Origin: Toxorhynchites rutilus septentrionalis
Taxonomy: Eukaryota; Arthropoda; Insecta; Diptera; Culicidae
NCBI RefSeq assembly: GCF_029784135.1
Contig: NC_073745.1
Span: 242,629,124-242,693,123 of the forward strand
Length of the DNA: 64,000 bases
Reading direction: 5' to 3'
Positions 33,769-43,990 of this stretch are shown here, in pieces; within the stretch, counting starts at the first letter, position 1, and the number at the start of each line of letters is the position of its first letter. Both the position numbers and the translations under genes were made by a program. Under the pieces are notes generated by a model, which worked only from the letters and a program-made list of their open reading frames with translations, was not told the DNA's origin and made no database searches.

Positions 33769-35302
33769 ATAAAAAGATCATTGTGATGGAAATATATCAA
33801 AGAAAACCTTCAGTAAAGAAATATTTTTACTTTCTCTGCACTGATTATTGTTTTAAACCTTATTTTTTACGTCTTCCATTCTTTACATATCCGAATAAAC
33901 CAATTCTTGAAAAGAGCCGTCGAGCCGCTCAAATGAGCCGGCTCTTTACATTGAGCGCACGGCTCTGAGCCGCTCACTGAAATGAACCGTTTTGCCCATC
34001 TCTACCTGATACAGTTTCCATTTCCACCGCACAACGATGGTTTCAGCGTTTTCGTTCTGGTGTAGAGGTCGTCGAAGATGCGCCACGCTCATGAAGGCCT
34101 GTCGTCGAAAATTGCGACAAAATCGCTGAATTAGCCGAGAAAGACCGGCATAGTAGCAGCCGTAGCATCGGCCAAGAGCTGGGGATAAGTCATCAAACCG
34201 TTATTAACCATTTGAAGAAGCTGGGATTCACAAAGAAGCTCGATGTATGGGTGCCACACACGTTGACGCAAAAAAACATCTTTGACCGTATCGACGCATG
34301 TGAATCGCTGCTGAATCGCAACAAAATCGACCCGTTTCTGAAGCGGATGGTGACTGGCGATGAAAAGTGGGTCACTTACGACAACGTGAAGCGCAAACGG
34401 TCGTGGTCGAAGCCCGCTGAAGCGGCTCAGACGGTGGCCAAGCCCTCATTAACGGCCAGGAAGGTTCTGCTGTGTGTTTGGTGGGATTGTCAAGGAATAA
34501 TCTATTATGAGCTGCTTCCCTATGGCCAAACGCTCAATTCGGACCTATACTGCCAACAAGTGGACCGCTTGAAGGTAGCACTCATGAAGAAGAGGCCATT
34601 TTTTGATAAATAGAGGCCGCATTGTCTTCTATCAGGACAACGCCAGGCCACACACTTCTTTGGTGACGCGCCAGAAGCTCCGGGAGCTCGGATGGGAGGT
34701 TCTTTTGCATCCGCAGTATAGTCCGGACCTTGCAACAAGTGACTACCACCTTTTTTTGTCCATGGCGAACGAGCTAGGTAGTCAGAAGTTAGTCACAAAA
34801 GAAGCCTGTGAAAATTGGCTATCCGAGTATTTTGCCAATAAGGAAGCTTCTATAACAAGGGCATTATGAAGATGTTGGGAACAAGTCATCGAGCAAAACG
34901 GCGCATATTTGACTTAAAACAGATGATTGTAACTAATTTTATGAACAAATGAAAATTCAAAAAAAAAATACCGCATGACTTTTTTGACAGCCTAATATAT
35001 TTATATTTGAATGTCTGTGGGGTAGGTTCCACGCATTTTTGCAATCCCCTCAATGTCGGTATTAAATGAAATGATTTGACTAACAGAATACAGTACATCA
35101 TAAAAATATTCCGAAGAGAATAAGGTAAGAAAGGAAAAATTAAAAAAAATTGAATGGTTTTATTACAGAAAAATATCCTAATGATACAAAGAATGTATAA
35201 AAAACTAGAAAATAAAATGAGTAAAAGAAACTTTTTAAGTTAAACGGTTTCTTTATGATTAATCATAATAATGATACAGATAATGTACTAAAAGCTTGAA
35301 AA

Positions 35303-35482
35303 TAATTAGGCAAGTAGCAGTTAGCAGTTATCATATCCCTTCCTTCATTAATCGAGGACATTGATGAGACTAAAATTAAATCGTGGGGCACGTTGGATTT
35401 CCATTATCCATTCCATTGGATTTCCATTATAGTTTCATCATATGCCGCGCGATTTTATTTTAGACTGCTACTTGCCTAATTA
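35303..35482. repeat. 180-bp element with perfect 19-bp inverted ends
   Basis: TAATTAGGCAAGTAGCAGT (35303-35321) and its exact reverse complement (35464-35482) enclose 142 bp. It sits at the right side of fam3. It may be a small MITE or the palindromic end of fam3; no duplication was clear. Confidence 0.45.
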
Positions 35483-35872
35483 TATTTATTTTTTTTTAAA
35501 CTATATAGTTTCACATATTGAGGTTTGATTTTGGTTGGGGTGGCATCTTTTTTTCAGGGTCAAAGCACCAAAGGAACCCCTTGAAGAGCAACATATGATA
35601 AGGTATATCAGCTTTAGAAAACATAACATTGTGATCCGATAGGGGCCCATTCTGCCACAAATGACAAAGTTATTTCGAAAATGAATCAATCGCTGAAATC
35701 AAACAAAATATCTGTTCACCTCTCATTGAATATGTGAACTGTCGTTGAAACTGATGATTTGTCGAAGGTATCAGGTCGAATAATTTAAATTTCACGGAGA
35801 ATTCCTTAAATACGATGCGCGCAGAACTACATCGAATGGCTACCGTGAGAAAAATCCCTGTTTTATTTATTA

Positions 35873-36632
35873 CTAGCTGGCCCGGCAAACTTCGTCCCGC
35901 CCAAAATTTATTTTTCGTTATCACATTCACGTTTTCTTGTGCATCCGTGGCCGAGTGGTTAGCGTCTCACATTGTCATGCCGGGTGTTCGGGTTCGATTC
36001 CCGTTCTGGCCGGGGGATTTTGCGTCAAAGAAATTTCCTTCGACTTGCACTGTGGTCACGCTTATTCAAGAGCTTGCCCCTCGGAATACATTCAAGGCGT
36101 ATTATTTGGCTTACGAAAACTCAACTAAGTACTAATAAATGACGCTAGTTAATGCATACCTTGACGGAAAAAGTTCCACAGGGAACGTTAACGCCATTCA
36201 AGAAGAAGATCCACGTTTTCTTACTAAGCGCTGTTCATAGGTCCAATCGCAGAATTATTCATTGATTGATCTTCTAATCTACCCTTTAAAATTACCTTTT
36301 ACTAAAAAAATTCTAAGTACTTCTACCAAAACTCAACATTATAGGAAGAAAATCTAACCATCATAGATTTATTTATTGCACCCTAAAACCACCACATATC
36401 AAATTTTATTTCATTTGTTCGATTAATTCTCGAGTAATGCAGAAATTTGTGTTTCATTTGTATGGCAGCCCCCTCTTAGGGGGGGTGGGGGTGTTTGGTG
36501 GTTGTAGTGTCTAACCACCATAGAATCATTTACTGCACCCTTCAACCTCCATATGCCTAATTTGATTTCATTTGCTTGATTAATTCGCGAGTTATGCAGA
36601 AATTTGTGCTCCATTTGTATAGCAGACGTTTA
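35873..36632 (-). mobile_element. Helitron family 2, 5'-truncated
   Basis: On the minus strand it ends GGCAAACTTC-type sequence, GCCGGGCCAGCTAG. It is colinear with the copy at 467 and carries about 1.6 units of the ~144-bp minisatellite (near 36380-36625). It cuts into M4 on its left and lacks its 5' terminus on the right. A SINE-2 lies inside. Confidence 0.7.
35939..36211 (+). mobile_element. SINE-2 (Feilai-like), full length
   Basis: Head GTGCATCCGTGGCCGAGTGG with A box, B box GGTTCGATTCCC near 35989, the standard body, and a short GAAGAAGA tail. Exact 11-bp target duplication CACGTTTTCTT (35928-35938 and 36212-36222). It is somewhat diverged in the distal body (near 36140-36190). Confidence 0.88.
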
Positions 36633-36924
36633 GCGACCAAGCCTTCCGTGATTGGCTCGAACCATATGACGTTTTTTAGCAGTATTTCACTTCACAATAT
36701 TTGATGCAGATTAGCTCGAATCAAACCAGTTCAGGTTCAATATTATCACTACATTTTATAAGGTTTGAATCCGAAATCAGAGCTCATTTTGGACAGCTCC
36801 CAGGCCTGACATTCTAGAAAACTACTGCCAGAGGAGATGTCACCAGCAAGTTTTAGGCCGTATTCGGTGATAAATTTGTCAGTAACTTCTTGATTTGGCA
36901 AGGGATTTGCAGCTGTGGACAGAA

Positions 36925-37345
36925 AAACGAAGGTTCTCGTTACAAACAAGACTTGGAAATGTATAGGGAAGAGTGCCTGCAGAAGCGCCTCTTTCCGTTT
37001 AATAAGGCTCGCGAAGATCCGCTGAGATTTGGATAGATTTGGGAAGCTGTCACTGCAGTCGAAAGGTGCGTCAGTGATATCATGACATTGGGGACGATTA
37101 ATTTGAGAAAGACCTCAATCCTCTCAGTTCCACCCAGTCGAAAAATGTTGGGCAATCGTTTTGTCAAGTGGAAATTGAAGAAGGGTGCCAAAGTGACTCG
37201 GGATGCTGCAGACATGAAGAGATCGTGTAATGAAATTGCCAGTGAGGTTGATTGTCAGAGTCCAAACTTTGATGAAGGGTATCCGAAGAAAGTACTAAAA
37301 TTCATTAAAACAGTAACGGAATTATATTTTAAATATTTTCTCAAT
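36925..37345 (+). pseudogene. ITmD37E-like transposase fragment, decayed
   Basis: Near 36955 it reads MYREECLQKRLFPFNK, matching YLKECLQKRLLPLLK of the intact element at 25422. Then follow a decayed DLGSCHCSRKV-like stretch, EKCWAIV-like residues after a frame change, and a basic C-terminus KWKLKKGAKVTRDAADMKRS with several stops between. Only the C-terminal third is present and the catalytic residues cannot be read in one frame. No inverted ends found. Confidence 0.55.
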
Positions 37346-38217
37346 AAATTATACAATAAATTATAATAACAATAAATTATCTGCATTTTGCATCTGCATT
37401 TGGTCGGTATTAAGTCAAACCGGACCATGTGACATTTTTATGATTTCGAGAAAAACGCCCTTGAAGTTTGGTGCTATAAGGGGTTTTCATTGAGTATTCA
37501 AAAGCTTCATTCAAATTCATTGAGTATTCGAAGCGTTATTCATGCTGTACGCGTGATTTTTCAGTTCTGATTAATGCGGTATGTAGCTTACGAAATGCTT
37601 AACCTAATGTAATCAATAACTAGAAATTTTCAATTTTGCGACTTGAACCCCTCTGACTTAACACCGACCATTTGATATAAAAACATTTTTCGTACCTTTA
37701 ACCAATCCTGAGATACAACTGGTTTCGTGATTCCGGATTCTAAATTAAGCCACATAAAATTCGGAATTGCAAATGCACTAAATTTAACCCATTTTACCTG
37801 ATAACGGAAGATAAGGAAATTACATCAATTTAATAACCCCCACCACTTCTGCCACATCGGATTTCATCCGGTCTTGCCACATTCCGTACATTTGTGCGAA
37901 AATCATTGCTTCTGAAGCGTTCGCTTCACTTCTAAATCGAGAATCTAGAAATCCATCCCGGATGAAACATGTTCAAGGGGCCTCGACCAGGAGGGATGCG
38001 TATGCTTCAGTTGGCACCGATGAGAAGGAAATTCCCAATTTGTAATTTGTCGTTCGGCATGCTTCCCTGAGCATAATTACCTTTGTAAAGGGCGTGAAAA
38101 TTTAACTCAAATTTGGCCGGTTGTTTGCGTTGCCATGGGGAGAAGTCAGCCGCGAATGAAAAGAAAGGCGTAGGTGCGACTGCCGAGGAGGTGTTTCTCG
38201 GTGCCTGCCGAGAAAAG
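37346..38217. other. No gene recognised
   Basis: No shared repeats seen. A short direct repeat TCATTGAGTATTC lies at 37488-37530. Confidence 0.4.
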
Positions 38218-38219
38218 TA

Positions 38220-39128
38220 GGGGAAAAGGAGGGAGTTTGGACCACCTAAGCAAATCACCTAATATTTCCGAACCAATGCGGTCCAAATAAAAAATGTCAC
38301 ATTGTATACTAAGCTACACTTGTTTTTTCTCAAACAATAATGTTTAATTATTATATTAAGCTTTAAACTACCAAATATATCATAAAATAAAAGAGATGAT
38401 TTTTGGACATTAAAATTTGATGCGGGATGATTTGGACCGTCTGTGGGGTAATTTGGTCCAGTGTGTGTTTCATCGAAAAAAACATACTTATGTTTATGTA
38501 AAGTATTTTGGAATAATGTTACAATCACTAACAGTGTTCTGGGATCGATACCAGGTGTTTGGCCAGATTTCAGACCAGAAAAATTGATACCATCTCGAAT
38601 TTTGCATGGATTTTTCCACTGTTTGAGCATTTTCAAAAACTTTCGATGCTTGGTCAAAGAAAACCCGTTCTTGATGGCCTGTGTTGCTTTTTCAAGATCC
38701 TCCTTCTTCCAACGTTGTCTGCCCATCCTCTTTTTGTAATTCATCGGCATCTGGAATCAGTTAGACAAAAGAGAAACCTCAAATCTGTAGGACCAATTCA
38801 CCCCACAAAAACGTGTCCATGTCACCCCACACAACATGCAAAAGTTTGTTACAATCACAATACACGAAAAGTTTGTTCAATCAGCGGGAAAAATCTTAAA
38901 ACCACGATCGGAAAATTCACATTTTTTGACAATCAAAGTGCTTGCTGTGTTCATGATACCATTTCCTCCCAACTGTCGAATTTTACCAAAGTTTTTTTTG
39001 TACGTTAGTTATATACGATTCAACAATCAAAGAAGATGACATTATAATAAATCCAAGTTGAGCCGTACTTTTTGAGATAATGGGGTGGTCCAAATCACCC
39101 CGTATGTCCAACTCACCCCGTGTTACCC
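38220..39128 (-). mobile_element. M3 element: pogo-related, GGGGAA-type end
   Basis: TA at 38218-38219 and 39129-39130. Left end GGGGAAAAGGAGGGAGTTTG then GGACCACC; right end on the minus strand GGGTAACACGGGGTGAGTTG, with GATTTGGACCACC further in. About 0.9 kb. It keeps the start of a pogo-type transposase on the minus strand (38600-38750), so this terminal family probably belongs to the pogo branch of Tc1/mariner. Confidence 0.65.
38600..38750 (-). pseudogene. Pogo-type transposase N-terminus (psq-like helix-turn-helix)
   Basis: From ATG at 38750: MPMNYKKRMGRQRWKKEDLE, then KATQAIKNGFSLTKHRKF and, after a decayed stretch, CKIRDG. The opening MPxxYKR-x-RxxW-xxEDLxxAxxAIxxG is the start of the psq/CENP-B-like DNA-binding domain of pogo transposases. 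The frame runs on to 38259, but past about residue 55 I recognise nothing and no DDE domain is present. A relic. Confidence 0.6.
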
Positions 39129-39131
39129 TAC

Positions 39132-39522
39132 ACATAATTTCGAAGGAAACGAGAGAAAAATAAATAAAGCAACTTGTGCTGCTCGTGATGATAGCAACTA
39201 ACAGAAGCCTTTGAAATTTTAAATTTGAAGGGCGTTGATTTGCTGATCCGAAGCGGGACTCAATTCGTATTGGAATTCATAATTATATTTCACAGGCACA
39301 CAATTCGTAATCAACTATTTAATTTGAATTTTCTAATGAGCAACGACCAATGCGATTCGATTTCGATTTGGGGATCGTCGAAGGGATTCAATTGTAACAA
39401 GAAATTTGTTCCCTGGTGTTTTCTTTAATTTTTGTTATTTCAAATCAAAGAAAATACTGTAATCTATCCAGAAAAAGTGGCGAATATCAACAGACATGTT
39501 CATACTTTATCTCTCACCAAAC
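39132..39522. other. No gene recognised
   Basis: AT-rich, short frames only, no shared repeat. Confidence 0.4.
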
Positions 39523-40700
39523 CAGTGCAAAATGGTTCAGGAGATGCATTTAAGTGGAAATTACCATTTAGAGCTCGACAGTTATTCTCTAGACAAAAAC
39601 TGTCTTCGACAAAGTTGTTACTCATGATAGAGCGCTCACTTTTATGTTGTCAAAAAAAGGGTGACCAAAATTTTAGATGAAATAAAAAATCTAACTTTTT
39701 TATCTTTATAGATAGAGGCAAACATAGTTCGACAATGTTGTAGCTCCAATTATTTGAGACATCTTAGTAGAACAAAGTTTGTCTCTATCTCTTGAAATAG
39801 CCGATATAGCGCTTTTTTTCTAAGTTACGTTAGGGTCACCATTAAAAACCCTGTTTTTTTGCTTTATCATTTATGTTTCAAATTTTACATGCAAACTGTC
39901 TTCGAAAAACTTTCAGAGCTTACTAATACAAACATTTTTCGATGCAGAACTTGTCAATATCTCAACTTTACTCAATGTTATTGATATTTCTTCCCAAAAA
40001 ACATGGTCTTTTTATTTGTTTGTCATTCTTTTTGGGGCAAACGTAAACGAAGTTAATTGGCGGCATTTGAAAGAGCACATTTCACTCTACATGATGTGTG
40101 ATTTTCGAAACTATGTTATTTTTGTGTTTAAGTAAATTAACATTGAAATCATGAGTTTTTGGGGACAAAACCATCAATAACTTTGAGTAGGATTAAGATA
40201 TAGACAAGTTCTGCATCGCAAAATGTTGGTATTGATAAGCTCTAAAAGCCATACGAAGACATGTAGAATTTATTTGATATAGAATTTGAAATATAAAACT
40301 TAAAGCAGAAAAAACACGTGTTTTTTTCATGGTCACCCTAATGCAACTTAGAAAAAAGCGTTAAATCGATTATTTTAAAAGATAGAAAAAAGGTTTGTTC
40401 TGCAAAGTTGTTTAAAATAACTGGGGCCACAACATTGTTGAACTATGAAAAAGTCTTTCGAAGACAGTTTTCATGTAAAATTTGAAATATAAAAGTTATA
40501 GCAAAAAAACAGTTTTTTTCATGGTGACCATAACGTAACTTAGAAAAAAGGCGCTATATCGGTTATTTCAAGAGATAGAGTAAACGAGCGCTCTATCATG
40601 AGTAACAACTTTGTCTAAGACAGTTTTTGTCTAGAGAATAAATGTCAAGCTCTAAATAATAATTTCCACTTAAATGCATCTCCTGGACCATTGTGCAGTG
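39523..40700. mobile_element. R4 foldback element, complete, 1.18 kb
   Basis: Left end CAGTGCAAAATGGTTCAGG and right end, reverse complemented, CACTGCACAATGGTCCAGG; both continue GATGCATTTAAGTGGAAATT. The two halves are imperfect inverted copies around a centre near 40010-40150: AACTGTCTTCGACAAAGTTG against CAACTTTGTCTAAGACAGTT; GATGCAGAACTTGTCAATAT against AGACAAGTTCTGCATC. The right half also carries an internal duplication (GGTCACCCTAATGCAACTTA near 40331 and GGTGACCATAACGTAACTTA near 40521). No open frame of note and no clear target duplication. Transcribed, it would form a long hairpin RNA. Confidence 0.75.
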
Positions 40701-41499
40701 GCGTAGCGTGACCGGGTGACTCCCGGGGCGGATGAAGGGGGGGCCACCTCTCCTTTCAAACTTTGTGTTCAAGTACTTTGTCGTAACCCAGGTTCGTATG
40801 AGTTTCAGCCTAACCCTTTCATTTTTTTCATTTGCCTATTCTTGATCTTAAACAAATTTTAGGCGTCAGCGAGATTCTGATTCCGCACAGAAAGCGGTCA
40901 TGACGTTCTAGTTCGCAACGGCTCAAGCTGTCAATCTAATCAGACTGTGAAGTCTCTGAAGTTTGAAGTTTGTTTTGCAATGTGAGTGTTGCTTGTGGTG
41001 ATTTTTCGAGCTCAAACTGACTGAATGATTTAGGAGCGTTCCTTGAAAGTTCTACTACACGATGAACAGTAACACATCCAATGTAGTCCAATGATTGGTA
41101 TCGTCCAGGTTAACTTCGGCGGCTTTCATAATGTTCAGGGAATCTTGGTAGCTCTAGCTAAAGCTCTCTTTTCCAAACATCGTCGTAGAAATTTGTGCAG
41201 CGAACCATAATTTGTAATGAAATTGTTTAAATATTATTTTTCATTGTTTTAAAAAAATAATTTATGTATAGATAAGGGAGTTTATGTTATTAAATTTTAT
41301 AAACCACACTTTTTATGTGTTTTTTTTTTCCTATTAATACAACTTTTATGACCTAATCAGTTATCTAAGATCTTTAGTATTTTTTTAAATATACCCAAAC
41401 TCATCCGCATTTTTGGCATATGCTAACGAAATTTGCTCCGCACTCAAACGGTTAATGTGTCAATTATGTTAGAGGCGAATAAACTGAAAAGTTTAAAGC
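40701..41499. other. No gene recognised; possible hAT-like end
   Basis: At 40696-40745 the sequence CAGTGGCGTAGCGTGACCGG resembles the terminal CAGTGGCGTAGC of many hAT elements, but no partner end was found. At 41397-41456 a block (CAAACTCATCCGCATTTTTG; CTCCGCACTCAAACGG before TTAA) matches the right half of the TTAA MITE at 60237-60482. Confidence 0.3.
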
Positions 41500-42050
41500 C
41501 TCTCTAAAACAAAAAAAAAAAAACAGAACAGAATGTTTAATCACAATGAAACCGTTTAACTTAAAATGTTTTTTTTACTAATTTTATTTTCTATTTTTTA
41601 GTACATAATCTGTATCATTAGTGTATTTATCTACAATAAAACCATTCAACTTTTTTTTTAATTTTTATTTCTTACCTATATTTCTTCGGAATGATTTCAG
41701 GATTCTATCAGTCAAATCATTTAATTTGATACCGATATTGAAGGTATTGCTAAAAATACATAGTCGACCATTTTGAGACGGCTACCTTTTTGAATTTATG
41801 TTGTTAATAATGTAGCGTGTTCTCCAAGTCAAGCCATTCAGCCACTTTTTAGCGACGGGCAAATTTGATTTTTCAAGATCATGAAATACGCAGTTTTTTT
41901 TAATGACTACAGAGATAAAGGTGTGTTCCAAATTTCAGATCAATCGGTCAACAGGAAGGGAGTCAAATTTGTATTAATGTGGGACTGCGCTACAAACAAA
42001 GTTACAAAGTTACAAACGTACATACAAACGGGTGAAGCTAAATAAAACTT
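41500..42050 (-). repeat. fam3 repeat, reverse copy
   Basis: On the minus strand: CGTTTGTATGTACGTTTGTA, CCCACATTAATA, TTCCTGTTGACCGATTGATC, CTGCGTATTTCATGATC, GGTATCAAATTAAATGATTT, then AAGTTAAACGGTTTCATT. Colinear with 31870-32280 joined to 35040-35260, which confirms where mariner 3 interrupted fam3. Confidence 0.55.
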
Positions 42051-42304
42051 AAAAATTAATAAAAATTACCAGTGCATTGAACTTGATCATAACCATACCC
42101 AGAGATAATCCTTTAGTTTGCAAATATTTCTACGCTACTTCTCGGAGAACATCATACCAGAAGTACTGATGACACAGAATTCTGAAATCATAATCTGCTG
42201 GTAGAAGGGAACCGTGAACTTGATCTAGTATTTTCAGTTCTCGGCATAAAACGGATCGCATAAAACTTAATTGGCTGTAATCAGCCCATCGTTGTTCCCT
42301 TCCG

Positions 42305-42560
42305 CTTAGAAAGAAAACGTTAATGTTTGAAGGTATTGATAACAAAAAAAAAACAAATTTTAGGCGGGACGAATTTTTTTTTTAACTGTATTATAGTGAT
42401 TTTCAACTCATTTGGCTGGTTCGTCACTTTTTACTTCCATTTTTGGAAGAACGTCGGGAGTGAGAATTGAACTCGTGACCTTTAGCGTGAGAGGCATGGA
42501 TGTTACCACTACGCCAGATCGCCTCCACCAAGGCGGGACGAAGTTTGCCGGGTCAGCCGG
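42305..42560 (+). mobile_element. Helitron family 2, 3' end with a SINE-1 inside
   Basis: AGAAAACGTTAATG, AAATTTTAGGCGGGACGAA (interrupted by the SINE) and then GTTTGCCGGGTCAGCCGG. Only the last ~100 bp of the Helitron remain. Confidence 0.6.
42374..42530 (-). mobile_element. tRNA-derived SINE-1, full length
   Basis: On the minus strand it starts GGAGGCGATCTGGCGTAGTGG (A box TGGCGTAGTGG), has a B box-like GAGTTCAATTC, the short body ATGGAAGTAAAAAGTGACGA, and a poly-A tail. Exact 12-bp duplication AGGCGGGACGAA (42362-42373 and 42531-42542). The head looks most like tRNA-Val in the anticodon arm (CTCTCACG). Distinct from SINE-2 in body and tail. Confidence 0.88.
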
Positions 42561-43226
42561 TAGATATATAATTCCTGAGAAAGTGCAATTTGAATAGCTC
42601 CCTGAGTCGTTGTTGGCAATGAACTACACTTTGAACTAATATTCGCCTTTCACACCTGAGTAGGTTCCACGGAGCCCCTTGCGATAATGACTTAATCAGA
42701 GGTACGAAGAAAGGGAAACACGAGTTGATACGAATTGACTTCTAACATGAAATAGTGAACATGTTTATGCAAATGGTGATTAGGCGATACACATGCAACA
42801 TGAGTCTAACGGCTTATCGATTGCTTTTGCCTCGGAGTACACCATGGTTCGTGTAGTAAGTGGTAATTGACTTGTTGAGCACCGTTTCTCGCATGTTTTG
42901 GTCCATGTTCCAGAGAATGGAATGAGGCTCTGCCCGACTATTCCTTTTATTTATATTCGAATTGAAGTGGTTCATATCAAATCTTCCACGATGGTGTAAC
43001 ATTATCCTGTGATCCATTTCAATTCAATGATGCCAGATTTTTAAAAGAAGTTTATGGTAAATGGTGCTAAAATCTTATTTCATTAAAAATATCAAATACA
43101 TCATACAAATTATAAAAAAAAGAAAACCACACGACGGTATCGGATTTAATGAACTACAAGTTCAACAAACTTTAAAATGATGTATCATCTATCTGTAAAT
43201 ATTCATTTTTCTCAAAGTTTAAGATA

Positions 43227-43553
43227 CAGTAGAACCCCGATAATCCGCGAAATAATCTGGCAAGGTTACGAAAATCGCGGCTAACGCATTAAAGGACTAA
43301 AAATGAGGTGCAAACACGAAAAAAGAGATTTCTCGACATGAAAACTTTTTTATCTTGTTTTATCCATACAGAAATCAATTAACTATCCATCAGTATGGTT
43401 ATGTACACCAGCTGTCAGATAATGTGAAAGCTATGACCAAAACAAAAAAGCAAAATTTAATCACTCACTGAAGAATTCCGAGAAGGCTTATAGAAATACT
43501 ATGATACTCGCTTTCGCGCATAACCCGCACTGCGGATAATCGAGGTTCTACTA
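43227..43553. mobile_element. Pogo-like MITE, 327 bp
   Basis: Ends CAGTAGAACCCCGATAATCC and, on the minus strand at the right, TAGTAGAACCTCGATTATCC, each continuing GC; TA at 43225-43226 and 43554-43555. The CAGTRGAAYCYCGATTATCCG ending is characteristic of pogo/Tigger-type elements. Non-coding. Confidence 0.8.
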
Positions 43554-43708
43554 TAAATCGATGCATTAGCTTTATCTTCGGGAATTCTGCCAATTAGAAT
43601 TTTGATTATTGCAGTAGTTCCAAAGTTAATGATACCAAAAAAAATTGAATTCAACTAGTTGGACCCTAGCTAAATAGTAAACAGCGCAAATGTAGACGGC
43701 TTTTACAA

Positions 43709-43752
43709 TCACGATGTTTTGTTGACATTTTCACGATGTTTTGTTGACATTT
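43709..43752 (+). repeat. 22-bp tandem duplication
   Basis: Two exact copies of a 22-base unit beginning TCACGATGTTTTG and ending GACATTT. Confidence 0.9.
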
Positions 43753-43864
43753 GGTAGATATGTAAGCACAAATAGAGGTACGATATAATCATAGAGTTGT
43801 TTGTCATTCTTCCCGGACTGTCAACTGAAGCGAAAGTATGAAGTTTCGGCAATTTTAATCGTTT

Positions 43865-43990
43865 TGACGTAGGACTACGACTTTGATTTCTACATGGGGG
43901 GGGGGTCACTCTACGAAAAATGTAACGAAAATTAAAAGTTTTCAAATGAATATTACGCAGAATCCTACTTACGATATATCTCATAATATA
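43865..43990 (+). mobile_element. GT-family element 8, 5' fragment
   Basis: Starts GACGTAGGACTACGAC then TTTGATTTCTACATGG, like GT-6, and includes G10 at 43896-43905 where GT-6 has GGGG. No array or terminal stem-loop follows. Confidence 0.5.

Larger units (their letters stand above)
32578..34004 (+). mobile_element. hAT element inside mariner 3
   Basis: 1427 bp with 11-bp ends TAGAGATGGGC and GCCCATCTCTA and an 8-bp target duplication with one difference (CCCGATAC at 32570-32577, CCTGATAC at 34005-34012). Both subterminal regions are dense in GAGCCG/CGGCTC hexamers in both orientations (32590-32780 and 33915-33985), a common arrangement of hAT transposase binding sites. It contains a piece of fam3 (32862-33140) and a relic of its own transposase. 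Confidence 0.92.
32468..34910 (+). pseudogene. Mariner transposase, interrupted by a hAT
   Basis: N-terminus at 32468 (MEQNKEKIRHILQYYYDKGK, then NASQAANKICAVYGPDT), cut by the hAT at 32577 and resumed at 34013 (VSISTAQRWFQRFRSGVEVV). Then come a stop near 34094, AEKDRHSSSRSIGQELGI, TGDEKWVTYDNVKRKRSW (first Asp), WWDCQGIIYYELLP, a frame break near 34610, IVFYQDNARPHTSLVTRQK (second Asp) and SPDLATSDYHLF (third Asp, 34 residues on), ending VIEQNGAYLT. Two or three small lesions plus the 1.4-kb insertion make it inactive. Close to mariner 1 in sequence, so both belong to one group (mauritiana-like, from memory). Confidence 0.9.
32289..34995 (+). mobile_element. Mariner element 3 (D34D) with a hAT inside
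   Basis: Inverted ends TTAGGCTGTCAAAAAAATCC and, on the minus strand at the right, TTAGGCTGTCAAAAAAGTCA, each followed by TGCGGTATTT; TA on both sides (32287-32288, 34996-34997). Subtracting the hAT and its duplicated target leaves about 1.27 kb, the normal mariner size. It lies within fam3. Confidence 0.92.
31843..35512 (+). mobile_element. fam3 repeat, split by mariner 3
   Basis: Left piece 31843-32286 opens with AAACGGTTCAATTTAACTTG and GTTTGTATGTTTGTAACATG, then CCCACATTAATA, TTCCTGTTGACCGATTGAT and tandem ~95-bp units around AAGATGGCGGCCG (near 32020-32250). The right piece 34998-35512 resumes with GGTATTAAATGAAATGATTT. The minus-strand copy at 41500-42050 supplies the joined order. The superfamily is unknown; no inverted ends or coding region are seen. 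Confidence 0.5.
31662..35872 (+). mobile_element. M4 MITE, torn apart by nested insertions
   Basis: Left piece 31662-31842 (GGGGAAAAGCGGTTAAAATG after TA) and right piece 35513-35872 (GAGGTTTGATTTTGGTTGG to GGCTACCGTGAGAAAAAT) match successive parts of M2. Between them lie 3.7 kb of later insertions: fam3, mariner 3, a hAT and another fam3 piece. The right end is cut off by a family-2 Helitron at 35873. The part of M2 around 30620-30830 is missing. Confidence 0.6.

Noticed and set aside
38461..39008. Plus-strand frames of 92 and 149 codons in M3
   Set aside because: They lie opposite the pogo-type relic and contain no motif of their own.
40694..40745. hAT element start CAGTGGCGTAGC
   Set aside because: No matching end or 8-bp duplication was found, and it overlaps the R4 terminus.
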